Assembly: GCF_002007565.1 (NCBI RefSeq)
Contig: NZ_CP015625.1
Coordinates: 1,860,001 to 1,924,000, forward strand
Direction of reading: 5' to 3'
From: Ditibartonella choladocola
GTDB lineage: Bacteria; Pseudomonadota; Alphaproteobacteria; Rhizobiales; Rhizobiaceae
Length of the DNA stretch: 64,000 nucleotides
The notes beneath the pieces were generated by a model. It worked only from the letters and a program-made list of their open reading frames with translations, did not search any database and was not told where the DNA came from. Shown piece by piece: positions 1 through 9,608 of the stretch. The position numbers and the translations under genes were made by a program. Every line of letters starts with the position of its first letter. Position 1 is the first letter of the stretch.

Positions 1-767
1 AATTCACTCCAGCCATAACGTTCTTTCGCCATAAAAGCCAAAGTTGAAGGCCAAACCGCTTCTGCAAGCCAATAGAGGAAGAAAGCAAAAGCAACCCAAA
101 GCACAGTCGGATAATGCCGCAATTCCAGCAATGCGCCAACCGGATTTGCCCTTCTGATGTCAAAGGGGCGGCGTAGTGACGCTGGCAAGGTTTCGGGCAA
201 CATATACATGGCGAAAATGAAATTGACGAACGACAATCCGGCCGAGAAATAGAAAGGAATGCGCGGCCCCATTTCTCCCAGAATGCCGCCAATCAATGGC
301 CCCAGAAAAAAGCCGACACCGAATGCAATGCCGATCAGACCGAAATTGCGTGTGCGGGTGTTATCGTCGGAAATATCCGCGAGATAAGCCGAACAGGTGG
401 AAAAACTGGCGCCGCTTATACCGGCAAGAATTCTTCCTATAAAAAGCATGGAATAGCTCCACGCAATGGCGCAAATAAAATTATCGATCGCAAAAGTAAT
501 AATGGATAATAGTAAAATTGGCCGTCGGCCGAAACGGTCGGAAAGATTGCCGATAAAGGGAGCAAACAGAAATTGCATGGTCGAATAGACCATGAGCAGA
601 AAACCGCCGTCAACCGAAGCGCGGCTGATGCTGTCGCCGGTCAATTGGCTTAAATATTCCGGCATAACCGGCACAATGATCGCAATGCCGATAATATCCA
701 GTAACAGCGTGATGAAGACCAGAACAAGTCCCTTGTGAACAAATTTTGCATCGAGACTTTGCGACAT
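1..767 (-). CDS. Tet-family MFS exporter, C-terminus outside the window
   Basis: The minus-strand frame opens with ATG at 767 and stays open to base 1, so about 255 N-terminal residues are visible and the C-terminal third is missing. The N-terminus (MSQSLDAKFVHKG) leads into helix 1 with LLLDIIGIAIIVPVMPEYL, typical of the TetA/TCR group of 12-TM drug:proton antiporters. The loop 2-3 motif DRFGRRPILLLS and the stretch GRILAGISGASFSTCSAYLAD are further MFS hallmarks, and LPETLP lies near the central loop. It is an inner-membrane exporter. The family includes tetracycline pumps, but resemblance does not show that tetracycline is the substrate. No TetR-type repressor is visible beside it in this window. 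Family call firm, substrate unknown. Confidence 0.85.
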   Translation of the reverse strand, partial: MSQSLDAKFVHKGLVLVFITLLLDIIGIAIIVPVMPEYLSQLTGDSISRASVDGGFLLMVYSTMQFLFAPFIGNLSDRFGRRPILLLSIITFAIDNFICAIAWSYSMLFIGRILAGISGASFSTCSAYLADISDDNTRTRNFGLIGIAFGVGFFLGPLIGGILGEMGPRIPFYFSAGLSFVNFIFAMYMLPETLPASLRRPFDIRRANPVGALLELRHYPTVLWVAFAFFLYWLAEAVWPSTLAFMAKERYGWSE

Positions 768-1241
768 AACGAGTTTCCGTGCTGCTTTTAAAAAGCCTAA
801 TAGGCCGAATAATCGGGCAAGAAAAGCCAAAAGATGGATAATAAAGCCATGAACATGTAAATTTTTAAAACCGGTTATATTTGCCAATAACTGTTTCTGA
901 TAGTTTTACAACCAAAATCCGGATTTGACGCCCCTATCATTCACAGCCGGTCATCATTCACATTATGTCAGCAGTCATAACATGTGGAAGCACTCTTTTG
1001 GTTATGTAGAAATAACAATCGGGAGCGGATGGCGGCCACGACCGGCAATGATCGCTGCACGACTATTTATTGTGCTTTTATATTTGCTTTGGAAAATTGG
1101 CCCCCGAACATAAATCAGGCAAAGAACTACACTCGCAACAGTTTTGAAAGCAGGATTTGAAACAACATAAAGGGAGGGGTTGAAACGGCACGGGCAGACT
1201 GTTCCAAATCGCGCGGAATGATTTAAATTCGCCATAATCTT
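768..1241. other. Intergenic gap without a supported gene
   Basis: This gap lies between the MFS gene, which is transcribed away from it, and the 3' end of the zinc peptidase. Only short overlapping ORFs without recognisable motifs occur here. The first part presumably carries the MFS promoter. I see no repeat, RNA gene or clear terminator. Confidence 0.5.
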
Positions 1242-2138
1242 TCAAAAATGGTCACATGATTCCATTTTACCTGATTGGTAACCGGTTTTGAAAGCATTCA
1301 CTCTTTGTGCGGAAGTGCCATGAGTGAAACTATCCGGCACTACATAGCCTTGTGTTTGTTTTTGTAGCGTATCATCGCCGATTTTTGCCGCCGCATTCAA
1401 TGCCGCCCCGACATCGCCTTCTTCCAATAGCCCGTCATCTTCTGTCGAATGCGCCCACACACCGGCATAACAATCGGCCTGTAATTCTATTTTGACCGAA
1501 AGCGCATTGGCAGTCGAAGTATCGGCGCGCGCCCTCGCTTTATTCATCCGGTCAAGAACGCCGGTCAGATTCTGGACATGGTGGCCGACCTCATGCGCAA
1601 TAACATAAGCTTGGGCAAATTCCCCCGGTGCGCCGAAATGGGTCGCCAGTTTGTCGAAAAATTCGTCATCAAGATAAAGTTTCTGATCGGCAGGGCAATA
1701 GAAAGGGCCAACGGCTGCCGTTGCAAGCCCGCATGGCGAATCAATCGCGCCGGAAAAACGCACGAGTATGGGGGGCTTATATTTGGCATTATGCCGACGA
1801 AATATATCACCCCATGTATCTTCCGTTTCGGCAAGAACCGTTGCGATGAACCGGCTGCGCCTGTCATTTGTCTGTAACGGTGTTTTCGTTCCCGATGACG
1901 CACTATGTTCGTTCACCAGCGCGCCATCACCGAACAGAAAACGCGTCGGACTGTAGCCGAACAGGCTGAGCCCGAAGAAAATAACAGCAAGAATGAAAAT
2001 TCCCTTGAAACCGCCACGCGACAATAATGCAAAACCGATGCCGCTCAAACCTGTGCGAAAAACCGGACTTGCACCACTATTTTCTTCGCCACGACGGTCT
2101 TCGATATTGTCACTTTGTCTGCCACCTTCCCACCGCAT
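1242..2138 (-). CDS. YpfJ-type neutral zinc metallopeptidase
   Basis: A 298-residue protein of the Zn_peptidase (YpfJ) family. The start fits the family, whose members begin with a conserved MRW.G...SDN.EDRR segment; here it reads MRWEGGRQSDNIEDRR. One membrane helix follows at about residues 48-65 (FKGIFILAVIFFGLSLFG), so most of the protein probably lies in the periplasm. The zinc-binding HExxH motif is AHEVGHH, and a downstream ELQADCYAG supplies a likely third ligand and the family's conserved QADC. The physiological substrate is not established for the family. It is divergent from carB, with about 220 bp between the starts. Fold and family sure, role unknown. Confidence 0.88.
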   Translation of the reverse strand: MRWEGGRQSDNIEDRRGEENSGASPVFRTGLSGIGFALLSRGGFKGIFILAVIFFGLSLFGYSPTRFLFGDGALVNEHSASSGTKTPLQTNDRRSRFIATVLAETEDTWGDIFRRHNAKYKPPILVRFSGAIDSPCGLATAAVGPFYCPADQKLYLDDEFFDKLATHFGAPGEFAQAYVIAHEVGHHVQNLTGVLDRMNKARARADTSTANALSVKIELQADCYAGVWAHSTEDDGLLEEGDVGAALNAAAKIGDDTLQKQTQGYVVPDSFTHGTSAQRVNAFKTGYQSGKMESCDHF

Positions 2139-2356
2139 AAGCCACTCCTCGCGCTTACATTATTAAAGAGCATATAACTTCCTCCTCCAGGAAGAGAAGG
2201 CTCCCGCCCTTAGTAAAGCAAAAAAAATTAGGAAAAGCAAAATTTAGGGGGTTACTTTCACGCCGACTTTACCTATAAGGCAGGCTTAGCCTTAAAAAAA
2301 GAAATGTTGAACCTGCCAGTTTTTTCCTGCGCGGGTGTTTGCGATAGGATGCAGCC

Positions 2357-5300
2357 ATGCCAAAACGCACAGATATAAAATCCATTCTCATCATCGGTGC
2401 GGGGCCTATTGTTATCGGTCAAGCCTGCGAATTCGACTATTCCGGAACGCAGGCCTGTAAAGCCTTGAAAGAAGAAGGCTACCGGATCATTCTGGTCAAT
2501 TCAAATCCGGCAACAATCATGACCGATCCGGATCTTGCCGATGCCACTTATATCGAGCCTATAACACCGGAAGTTGTTGCCAAAATTATTGCCCGCGAAA
2601 AGCCGGATGCGCTGCTTCCCACTATGGGCGGGCAAACTGCCTTGAACACCGCTTTATCGCTAAAACGTATGGGTGTTCTCGATCGTTATAATGTCGAGAT
2701 GATCGGGGCCGATGCCAAGGCAATCGACAAAGCCGAAGACCGTGCATTGTTCCGTGAAGCCATGGCAAAAATCGGTCTTGAAACACCGAAATCCATGCTT
2801 GCCAATGCAACCGAAATCAAGGAAGAAGATCGCAAACGCCACGACGCAATGCGCGACAAGCTCAAGGCGGAGCTTGAAGGTGACGAGCTTGATAAGGCAC
2901 TCGAAAAACTCGAACATGATTGGCATCTGGGCGAAGGCGACAGAAAACAGCGTTATATTTCCCATGCAACCGGTAAAGCCGGTCAAGCTCTCGATGTTGT
3001 GGGACTTCCTGCAATTATCCGCCCGTCTTTCACGCTTGGTGGAACCGGTGGCGGTATTGCCTATAACCGTTCGGAATTTTATGAAATTATCGAACGCGGG
3101 CTTGAAGCTTCGCCAACCACAGAAGTTCTCATTGAAGAAAGTGTTCTGGGGTGGAAAGAATTCGAGATGGAAGTTGTTCGCGACAAAAAGGACAATTGCA
3201 TCATCGTCTGCTCGATCGAAAATCTTGACCCTATGGGCGTTCATACCGGTGACTCGATTACAGTCGCACCGGCTTTGACTTTGACCGACAAAGAATACCA
3301 GATGATGCGCAATGCCTCGATTGCGGTTTTGCGCGAAATCGGTGTCGAGACCGGCGGTTCCAACGTGCAATTTGCAGTCAATCCGGAAAATGGCCGTTTG
3401 ATTGTGATCGAAATGAATCCGCGTGTTTCGCGTTCTTCCGCCCTTGCCTCGAAAGCGACCGGTTTTCCGATTGCCAAAGTTGCCGCAAAACTGGCTGTCG
3501 GCTACACATTGGACGAATTGGAAAACGATATTACCGGCGGTGCAACACCGGCTTCGTTCGAGCCATCAATCGACTATATCGTTACCAAAATTCCGCGTTT
3601 CGCCTTTGAAAAATTCCCTGGTGCTTCGCATACTTTGACCACGGCGATGAAATCGGTTGGTGAAGTTATGGCAATTGGCCGTACTTTTCAGGAATCTTTG
3701 CAAAAAGCCTTGCGCGGGCTTGAAACCGGCTTAACCGGTCTTGACGAAATCTCTATTCCCGAACACGCTGAAGGCGATGAGAAAAATGCTATCCGTGCCG
3801 CTATCGGCACACCGACGCCTGATCGTTTGCGCTTTGTTGCGCAGGCTATGCGCATGGGCATGCCATTAAACGAAATTCACCAGATCAGCAAAATCGACCC
3901 GTGGTTTCTTGAACAGATTGCCTCGATTGTCGACATGGAACAGCGTGTGCGCGAACAAGGCCTGCCGAAAGATGCGGAGAATTTCCGTATGCTCAAATCC
4001 ATGGGCTTTTCAGACGCGCGGCTTGGCAGCATTACCGGTCTTGAAACCGAAGAGGTTACAAAAGCGCGCCATGAACTCAATGTAAAGCCGGTTTATAAGC
4101 GCGTTGATACATGCGCTGCCGAATTTGCTTCACCGACTGCTTATATGTATTCGACCTATGAAGTGCCTTTCGCCGGTAAAATGCGTTCGGAAGCCGATGT
4201 TTCCGACAGGAAAAAGGTGGTTATCCTTGGTGGCGGCCCTAACCGTATCGGACAAGGTATAGAGTTCGATTATTGCTGCTGTCATGCCGCTTTTGCACTT
4301 CATGATGCCGGCTATGAAGCGATTATGGTCAATTGCAATCCGGAAACTGTCTCGACAGATTATGATACATCCGACCGGCTCTATTTCGAGCCGTTGACTG
4401 CCGAGGATGTGCTTTCAATTCTCGAAGCGGAAAAAGAAAAAGGCGAGCTTGTCGGCGTTATCGTCCAATTCGGCGGACAAACCCCCTTGAAGCTTGCAGC
4501 CTCGCTTGAAAAGTCCGGCATTCCGATACTTGGAACCTCGCCCGATGCTATTGATCTCGCAGAAGACCGCGACCGCTTCCAGAAACTGCTCATCAAGCTT
4601 GATTTGACGCAGCCTAAAAACGGCATTGCCTATTCGGTTGAACAGGCGCGCCTTGTTGCCAATGATCTGGGCTTTCCGCTGGTTGTGCGCCCGTCTTATG
4701 TGCTTGGCGGCCGCGCCATGCAAATCATCCATGACGAGCGTAATTTGCAATCCTATCTTCTCGACACTGTTCCCGAACTGGTTCCTGAAGAAATCAAGGC
4801 TCATTACCCGAACGACAAAACCGGCCAGATCAATACACTTCTTGGCAAGAATCCTCTTCTTTTCGATACCTACCTCACCAATGCAATCGAGGTTGATGTC
4901 GATTGCCTGTGCGATGGCGAAGATACTTTCGTTGCCGGTATTATGGAACATATCGAGGAAGCCGGTATCCATTCGGGTGACTCGGCCTGTTCGCTCCCCG
5001 TTCACACATTATCGCCTGAAATCGTTGAAGAGTTGAAACGCCAGACAATCGAGCTTGCCAAAGCGCTTCATGTTGGCGGTTTGATGAATGTGCAATATGC
5101 CGTCAAAGAAGGCGTTATCTATATTCTTGAGGTCAACCCGCGCGCTTCCCGTACCGTTCCTTTTGTTGCCAAAACAATCGGACGGCCGATTGCCAAGGTG
5201 GCTGCCCGTGTCATGGCCGGTGAAAAGCTCGAAAAAACAATCAATTATTATGGCGGAAGACCAAAAGCCCAGAAAAAACCGCATATTGCTGTGAAAGAGG

Positions 5301-5842
5301 CTGTTTTCCCGTTTGCCCGCTTTCAGGGCGTTGATACCTTGCTTGGACCGGAAATGCGTTCAACCGGCGAGGTCATGGGGCTCGACTACAGCTTTGCTCT
5401 TGCTTATGCCAAAGCGCAGCTTGGTGCAGGAAATGATTTGCCACGGGAAGGAACACTTTTTGTGTCCGTCAAGGATGATGATAAAACCCGCGTCCTTGGC
5501 GCTGTCAAGCGCATGGCAAAACTCGGTTTTTCCATTCTTGCAACAACAGGAACACAAAAATTTCTCGAACAGCATGGCGTTAAGGCCAAGAAGATCAACA
5601 AGGTTCTCGAAGGTCGCCCGCATATTGAAGATGCTATTCGCAACCGTCAGGTGCAGATTGTTTTCAATACAACGGATACGGCAAGTGCAATTTCTGATTC
5701 AAAATCGCTGCGTCGCGCGGCTTTGATGCAAAAGGTTCCCTATTACACGACAATGTCTGGCGCTATATCGGTTGTTGACGCAATAGAAGCTTTGCAGAAT
5801 GGCACAATTCAAGTGCGTTCGCTGCAAGAATATACCGAATAA
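2357..5842 (+). CDS. carB: Carbamoyl-phosphate synthase large subunit
   Basis: CarB makes carbamoyl phosphate from bicarbonate, ammonia delivered by CarA, and two ATP, feeding pyrimidine and arginine synthesis. The 1161 residues contain two homologous halves. The first starts [22 protein letters not shown] and the second [21 protein letters not shown] (about residue 620). Each is an ATP-grasp synthetase, and the C-terminus has the MGS-like allosteric domain ([19 protein letters not shown]). It is about 90 residues longer than E. coli CarB. The extra charged segment near residues 160-210 is usual for alphaproteobacterial CarB. carA is not in the window. A strong hairpin follows directly, so it is probably a single-gene transcript. 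Confidence 0.98.
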   Translation: MPKRTDIKSILIIGAGPIVIGQACEFDYSGTQACKALKEEGYRIILVNSNPATIMTDPDLADATYIEPITPEVVAKIIAREKPDALLPTMGGQTALNTALSLKRMGVLDRYNVEMIGADAKAIDKAEDRALFREAMAKIGLETPKSMLANATEIKEEDRKRHDAMRDKLKAELEGDELDKALEKLEHDWHLGEGDRKQRYISHATGKAGQALDVVGLPAIIRPSFTLGGTGGGIAYNRSEFYEIIERGLEASPTTEVLIEESVLGWKEFEMEVVRDKKDNCIIVCSIENLDPMGVHTGDSITVAPALTLTDKEYQMMRNASIAVLREIGVETGGSNVQFAVNPENGRLIVIEMNPRVSRSSALASKATGFPIAKVAAKLAVGYTLDELENDITGGATPASFEPSIDYIVTKIPRFAFEKFPGASHTLTTAMKSVGEVMAIGRTFQESLQKALRGLETGLTGLDEISIPEHAEGDEKNAIRAAIGTPTPDRLRFVAQAMRMGMPLNEIHQISKIDPWFLEQIASIVDMEQRVREQGLPKDAENFRMLKSMGFSDARLGSITGLETEEVTKARHELNVKPVYKRVDTCAAEFASPTAYMYSTYEVPFAGKMRSEADVSDRKKVVILGGGPNRIGQGIEFDYCCCHAAFALHDAGYEAIMVNCNPETVSTDYDTSDRLYFEPLTAEDVLSILEAEKEKGELVGVIVQFGGQTPLKLAASLEKSGIPILGTSPDAIDLAEDRDRFQKLLIKLDLTQPKNGIAYSVEQARLVANDLGFPLVVRPSYVLGGRAMQIIHDERNLQSYLLDTVPELVPEEIKAHYPNDKTGQINTLLGKNPLLFDTYLTNAIEVDVDCLCDGEDTFVAGIMEHIEEAGIHSGDSACSLPVHTLSPEIVEELKRQTIELAKALHVGGLMNVQYAVKEGVIYILEVNPRASRTVPFVAKTIGRPIAKVAARVMAGEKLEKTINYYGGRPKAQKKPHIAVKEAVFPFARFQGVDTLLGPEMRSTGEVMGLDYSFALAYAKAQLGAGNDLPREGTLFVSVKDDDKTRVLGAVKRMAKLGFSILATTGTQKFLEQHGVKAKKINKVLEGRPHIEDAIRNRQVQIVFNTTDTASAISDSKSLRRAALMQKVPYYTTMSGAISVVDAIEALQNGTIQVRSLQEYTE

Positions 5843-5849
5843 TCGTCTT

Positions 5850-5890
5850 GCCCACGGCTAAAGCATAACTTGCCGTGGGCTTATTCATTT
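5850..5890 (+). terminator. Rho-independent terminator of carB
   Basis: A nine-base stem, GCCCACGGC (5850-5858) with GCCGTGGGC (5872-5880), is followed by a T-rich tail. It starts 7 bases after the carB stop codon. Confidence 0.75.
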
Positions 5891-5899
5891 CTCCACCCC

Positions 5900-6160
5900 A
5901 TCCCGTGTACTGGCCTTCAAGCCATCAAGCCCGAAGGCCTACCCTGTTTTAACTGCCACGGGGTGAGAACATTTCTCGATCTAGCTTAACCATCACTCTT
6001 CCAATTCCAAGTGCCTGCCTTCAAGCCATTAGCCGCCTGCCTTCAAGCCATTAGCCCCTCAAGCCCTGACCTGTTTCAACTTTCACACGACAAAAACACT
6101 TCCTGATTGAGCTTGCCTATTTTCCTCGTCAATCATATGAGCCTGCTTTCAAGCCGCCGG
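5900..6160. repeat. Degenerate short repeats around CTTCAAGCC
   Basis: The motif TTCAAGCCATTAGCC and variants recur (around 5928, 6015, 6034, 6053, 6140), with CCTGCCTTCAAGCCATTAG present twice 19 bp apart. Copies are irregularly spaced and diverged. No coding frame is supported. Confidence 0.55.
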
Positions 6161-6204
6161 GCCTGAAATAACTTACGGATTTTACCGGAATGGAATTTTT
6201 ATCC

Positions 6205-6855
6205 GGCTCATTCCGGCACACAACTTTACGCGGTTTATTTAGCCACACAACAGACTTTGCAACGTTTTATGCTTTTCGACCGGATTGCTCAGCGCCCAAG
6301 AAATGACTTAGCCGCTAAACAAAATTATCCCGCCCCCGCCAGTCATGAGCGCAATTCCGATTCTTTCAACAAATAGCTTTCAAGCTTTTATCAGCACATT
6401 TCTGAACAGCTTTCGTGTTACCGCTCATTCTGGCACACAACTTTACGTGGTTTATTTTGCCACAAAACAGACTTTGCGACGTTTTATAATTTCGGCCAGA
6501 TTGCTCAGCGCCCCAGAAATGACTGCGCCGCCAAACAAAATTATCCCGCCCCCGCCAGTCATGAGCGCAATTCCGATTCTTGCAACAAATAGCTTTCAAG
6601 CTTTTATAAGCACATTTCTAAACAGCTTTCGTGTTACCGGCTCATTCCGGCACACAACTTTACGTGGTTTATTTTGCCACACAGCAGACTTTGCAAAGTT
6701 TTATAATTTTCGACCGGATTGCTCAGCCCCCAAGAAAGACTGCGCCGCTAAACAAAATTATCCCGCCCCCGCCAGTCATGAGCGCAATTCCGATTCTTGC
6801 AACAAATAGCTTTCAAGCTTTTATCAGCACATTTCTGGACAGCTTTCGTGTTACC
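6205..6855. repeat. Three tandem copies of a ~217-bp unit
   Basis: The block that begins near GGCTCATTCCGGCACACAA recurs with CAACTTTACG at 6221, 6438 and 6655, a period of 217 bp. ATGAGCGCAATTCC recurs at 6345, 6561 and 6778, giving spacings of 216 and 217, so small indels separate the copies. Copies are highly similar. Open frames inside (for example 6345-6809) arise from the repeat and have no recognisable domain. The array lies in the carB-ftrA gap. Confidence 0.9.
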
Positions 6856-6960
6856 GGCTCTTCATCCCGCGCACTATGAGAAATGGGGAAAGGGAAAATG
6901 CGGAAAAGTGTTTCTATCGCATTGCTTTACTTATCATTTTTGCCCACCCACAACCTTTTA

Positions 6961-7086
6961 CGTGCCGATCACTTGCAACGTCCCGATTATTTGCGACGTG
7001 CCGATTGCTTTCATTGTGCCAATCGCGTTCGACGTGCCAACCCCCTATGAAGTGCCGATCGCATTTGATGCGCCAATAATTTCCAC
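6961..7086. repeat. Seven phased 18-bp units (CGTGCCGAT...)
   Basis: Seven consecutive 18-base units run from 6961 to 7086 without a phase slip. Most begin CGTGCCGAT or CGTGCCAA, and the second half varies. Because 18 is a multiple of 3, the frame through it reads as a hexapeptide repeat of the VPIxxx kind. That frame is short, has no good ribosome site and merges into the 217-bp repeat, so coding is doubtful. Confidence 0.85.
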
Positions 7087-7605
7087 TTCGGTTTAAAGCG
7101 ATTATCACTTCTGCTTCACCCTAAAAGCCGTTTTGGCTGAACCCTACCCGACTTGCCCCTCGCCGCCATAATCCTGCCCCACACATGCCCGCCTTAAAAT
7201 AACGGGTCTCATGAGCGACATTGTCACGTTTTATGTTTCTTTGATTCAATATTTTCTTAATTTTTTTTAAAGCTAAAAAATTTTAAAATAACAAACTCAC
7301 CCAGTTATTTTTAATAAATTATTTTATTTCATTATGAAATAAAATTAGCCTAAATATTTTTTTGAATAATATTTTCATTATTGCGATAAAATAAATAGTA
7401 TATTTTTTATTTTTTTACTTCTTTTACGCCGTCTAATATCCCGTTATCTATTATATATTCAATTGTTATTTTTCAACAAACAAAAGCAAAATTCGGCCAC
7501 TTTTATAAGTTTTATAAATGAACTTGATAATTTTGGTAAATTTTAAATTTGCGCTTTTGATAAAAGATGATATATATAGTCATGTTTTATTCCGAGGGTT
7601 AAATT
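7087..7605. other. AT-rich leader region upstream of ftrA
   Basis: From about 7240 to 7600 the sequence is very AT-rich, with many runs of A and T, then a purine-rich stretch GAGGG at 7594-7598 ahead of the ftrA ATG. It probably contains the ftr promoter and any iron-responsive operator (Irr or RirA type expected in this order), but I cannot point to a specific box. No gene is supported. Confidence 0.45.
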
Positions 7606-8139
7606 ATGAATTTAAACAAACTAATTCTGGCTGCTTCTTGCACTCTGTTTGCAACACCGGCTTTGGCTGTCGAATATCCGATTGGCGAACCACAGCACTG
7701 CGGTGGCCTTGAGATTGCGGCTGTTTATCTGCAACCGATCGAAATGGAGCCGGAGGGCATTATGCTTGCGGCTGCGAAGTCCGACATCCATCTGGAAGCG
7801 GATATTCATGCGACAGAGGATAATAAGAACGGTCTTCCGGAAGGCGCATGGGCACCCTATCTTCAGGTCTCATATGAATTGACCAAAGAAGGTGCAAAAG
7901 AGCCTTTGAGCGGTCATTTCCATCCTATGGTTGCCAATGACGGCCCGCACTATGGCGAAAATATCAAGCTCGATGGTGCTGGCAAATATCATTTGAAATA
8001 CACCATTTTGCCACCTTCAAAAGAGTCCATGTTCGGCCGCCATGTCGATAAAGAAACCGGCGTTGGCCCGTGGTTTGACAAATGCGTTGTCGAATATGAC
8101 TTCACCTATGCCGGTACCGGCAAAAAGGGTGGCTATTGA
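7606..8139 (+). CDS. ftrA: Periplasmic iron-binding protein of the FtrA/P19 family
   Basis: A 177-residue periplasmic protein with a signal peptide (MNLNKLILAASCTLFATPALA) followed by mature EYPIGEPQHCGGLEIAAVYL. It belongs to the P19/Tp34 (FetP, FtrA) family, dimeric metal-binding proteins that deliver iron to an Ftr1-type permease. Metal-site positions are visible in HLEADIHA and the acidic/His motifs around MVANDGPHYGENIKL. In Brucella FtrABCD imports ferrous iron at low pH, and the same four genes follow here in order. The 259-bp gap to ftrB contains a hairpin, so ftrA may be expressed above the rest. Confidence 0.9.
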   Translation: MNLNKLILAASCTLFATPALAVEYPIGEPQHCGGLEIAAVYLQPIEMEPEGIMLAAAKSDIHLEADIHATEDNKNGLPEGAWAPYLQVSYELTKEGAKEPLSGHFHPMVANDGPHYGENIKLDGAGKYHLKYTILPPSKESMFGRHVDKETGVGPWFDKCVVEYDFTYAGTGKKGGY

Positions 8140-8280
8140 TTGTTATGACCGGCAGTCTAATTCTGCCGGAAACAGTTTCGGGATAAGTTTCCAGTCAATC
8201 TTATCCCCAAAGATCGAGACCTGTTTGTAATGTCGGGGTTTACTTTCGATCATCCACCATTAGAAGTAACCCCTCCGAGC

Positions 8281-8320
8281 AGACCGGCCGTTGTGACCTC
8301 CACAGCCGGTCTTGCTTTTT
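8281..8320 (+). terminator. Hairpin with T-tract between ftrA and ftrB
   Basis: AGACCGGC (8281-8288) pairs with GCCGGTCT (8305-8312) and is followed by TGCTTTTT. An earlier seven-base stem without T-tract lies at 8149-8169, just after ftrA. The arrangement looks like a partial terminator inside the operon that would favour ftrA transcripts. Confidence 0.6.
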
Positions 8321-8398
8321 AGCGGGGATTTTTTGGTTCTCTGGAAAGTAAACCATTCATTCCGGAAAGCTCGCTTTGGTTCAAAAAAGGGTTTTGTT

Positions 8399-8722
8399 AT
8401 GCGCGCAATATTGGTTTTGCTGTTTTGTCTGTTTCCCCTCTTTGCCGGAGCCGACGAACTTTCGCTTTATAATGTAACCATCAAAGATGGTGTATTTGAA
8501 CCGCAATCAATTGAAGTACCCGCGGGACAACGTTTTAAAATTTCGGTTAAAAATATCGGTTCTGGGCCGGCCGAATTTGAAAACCTGTCAATGCGCGTTG
8601 AAAAAGTTTTAGGCGCAGGCGTTGAATCATTTGTTGTCATTCACCCGCTCAAACCCGGCAGTTACCATTTTATTGACGAATTTCACATGGATATGGCCGG
8701 TTTCGACATTAACGTAAAATAG
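8399..8722 (+). CDS. ftrB: Cupredoxin-domain component FtrB of the ferrous iron importer
   Basis: I place the start at ATG 8399, which gives 107 residues and a good signal peptide (MRAILVLLFCLFPLFAGA). A TTG start at 8312 would add 29 residues ahead of the signal peptide and lies in the terminator hairpin. The mature part (ELSLYNVTIKDGVFEPQSI) is a small cupredoxin-like fold. In Brucella FtrB is proposed to oxidise Fe2+ before transport through FtrC. The classical Cys ligand of type-1 copper proteins is absent; candidate ligands are Met and His near the C-terminus (EFHMDMAGF). ftrC starts 12 bp later. Confidence 0.85.
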   Translation: MRAILVLLFCLFPLFAGADELSLYNVTIKDGVFEPQSIEVPAGQRFKISVKNIGSGPAEFENLSMRVEKVLGAGVESFVVIHPLKPGSYHFIDEFHMDMAGFDINVK

Positions 8723-8734
8723 GAGAGCAGACAA

Positions 8735-9586
8735 ATGGGTGCACCTCTTTTCATCGTTTGGCGTGAAAGTATCGAAGCGCTACTCGTTATCGGCATCCTT
8801 TATACGTGGTTGCGGCGCGAAAATCTTTTAACGCTTAAAAACCGTTTGTGGGCGGGAACTGCATTAGGGCTTGTTCTTGCCGGAATTCTCGCCATTCTGT
8901 TTTATGTTGCGGGCACATGGTTTGCAGGCCCCGGCGGGGAATGGTTCTTCACCGCTATGATGGCCGTGGCCGCCCTTCTCATTATGCAAATGATCGTCTG
9001 GATGCACCACCACGGCGCTTCAATGAAACATACTCTGGAACGTGAAGCGGCCGAAAGCCTGCAATCTTCCGGCGGATTCGGTATTATGCTCCTTGCAATG
9101 ATTGCCGTTGCCCGCGAAGGCTCGGAAACAGTGGTGTTTCTTGCCGGTGTCGGAGCGCAACAAAATGGCGCTTCGCTCGGCATGTTCATTCTTGGTGGTG
9201 TGCTCGGCTTTATTCTTGCACTTTTCACTTTCTGGTTGTTGCAGAAATTTTCCAAAATCATCCCGTGGAGATGGTTTTTCTTGGGAAGTGAATTTGTCCT
9301 TCTCCTCATCGGTGGCGGTTTGTTGATTACTGCCTTTGACAAAGCGGCAGCCCAGATTTCGGCTTATGATTTACCCGAATGGCTCTACAGCTTTATGGAT
9401 GATCCGCTATGGAGTACAAGCTGGCTTATTCCCGATAACAGCACATTGACGGGACTGACCGGCTACCATGCGGAACCGTCTTTGATGCAAGTCGTTGTAT
9501 TGGCAGTTTACTGGATCGCAGCCATTGTTCTTTGTAACAGGAAGCCTGCCAAAACGGCGGTTCGCCCCCCATTGAAAGTTACCTGA
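8735..9586 (+). CDS. ftrC: Ftr1-type iron permease FtrC
   Basis: A 283-residue, seven-helix membrane protein of the iron/lead (ILT, FTR1/EfeU) family. Both family R-E-x-x-E iron-coordinating motifs are present: RESIE near residue 10 (VWRESIEALLVIGIL) and REGSE in the middle (IAVAREGSETVVFL). The last helix region reads FFLGSEFVLLLIGGGLLI. It forms the permease of FtrABCD in the inner membrane. An AGGAG ribosome site lies 10 bp before the ATG, and ftrD begins 22 bp downstream, consistent with one transcript. Confidence 0.93.
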   Translation: MGAPLFIVWRESIEALLVIGILYTWLRRENLLTLKNRLWAGTALGLVLAGILAILFYVAGTWFAGPGGEWFFTAMMAVAALLIMQMIVWMHHHGASMKHTLEREAAESLQSSGGFGIMLLAMIAVAREGSETVVFLAGVGAQQNGASLGMFILGGVLGFILALFTFWLLQKFSKIIPWRWFFLGSEFVLLLIGGGLLITAFDKAAAQISAYDLPEWLYSFMDDPLWSTSWLIPDNSTLTGLTGYHAEPSLMQVVVLAVYWIAAIVLCNRKPAKTAVRPPLKVT

Positions 9587-9608
9587 AACCAATTTTTTAA
9601 AAAAAACC

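Noticed and set aside
2660-3370. 236-residue minus-strand ORF
   Set aside because: Lies fully inside carB in the antisense frame.
6345-6809. 154-residue ORF
   Set aside because: It is made of the 216/217-bp tandem unit, loses frame between copies, and has no motif.
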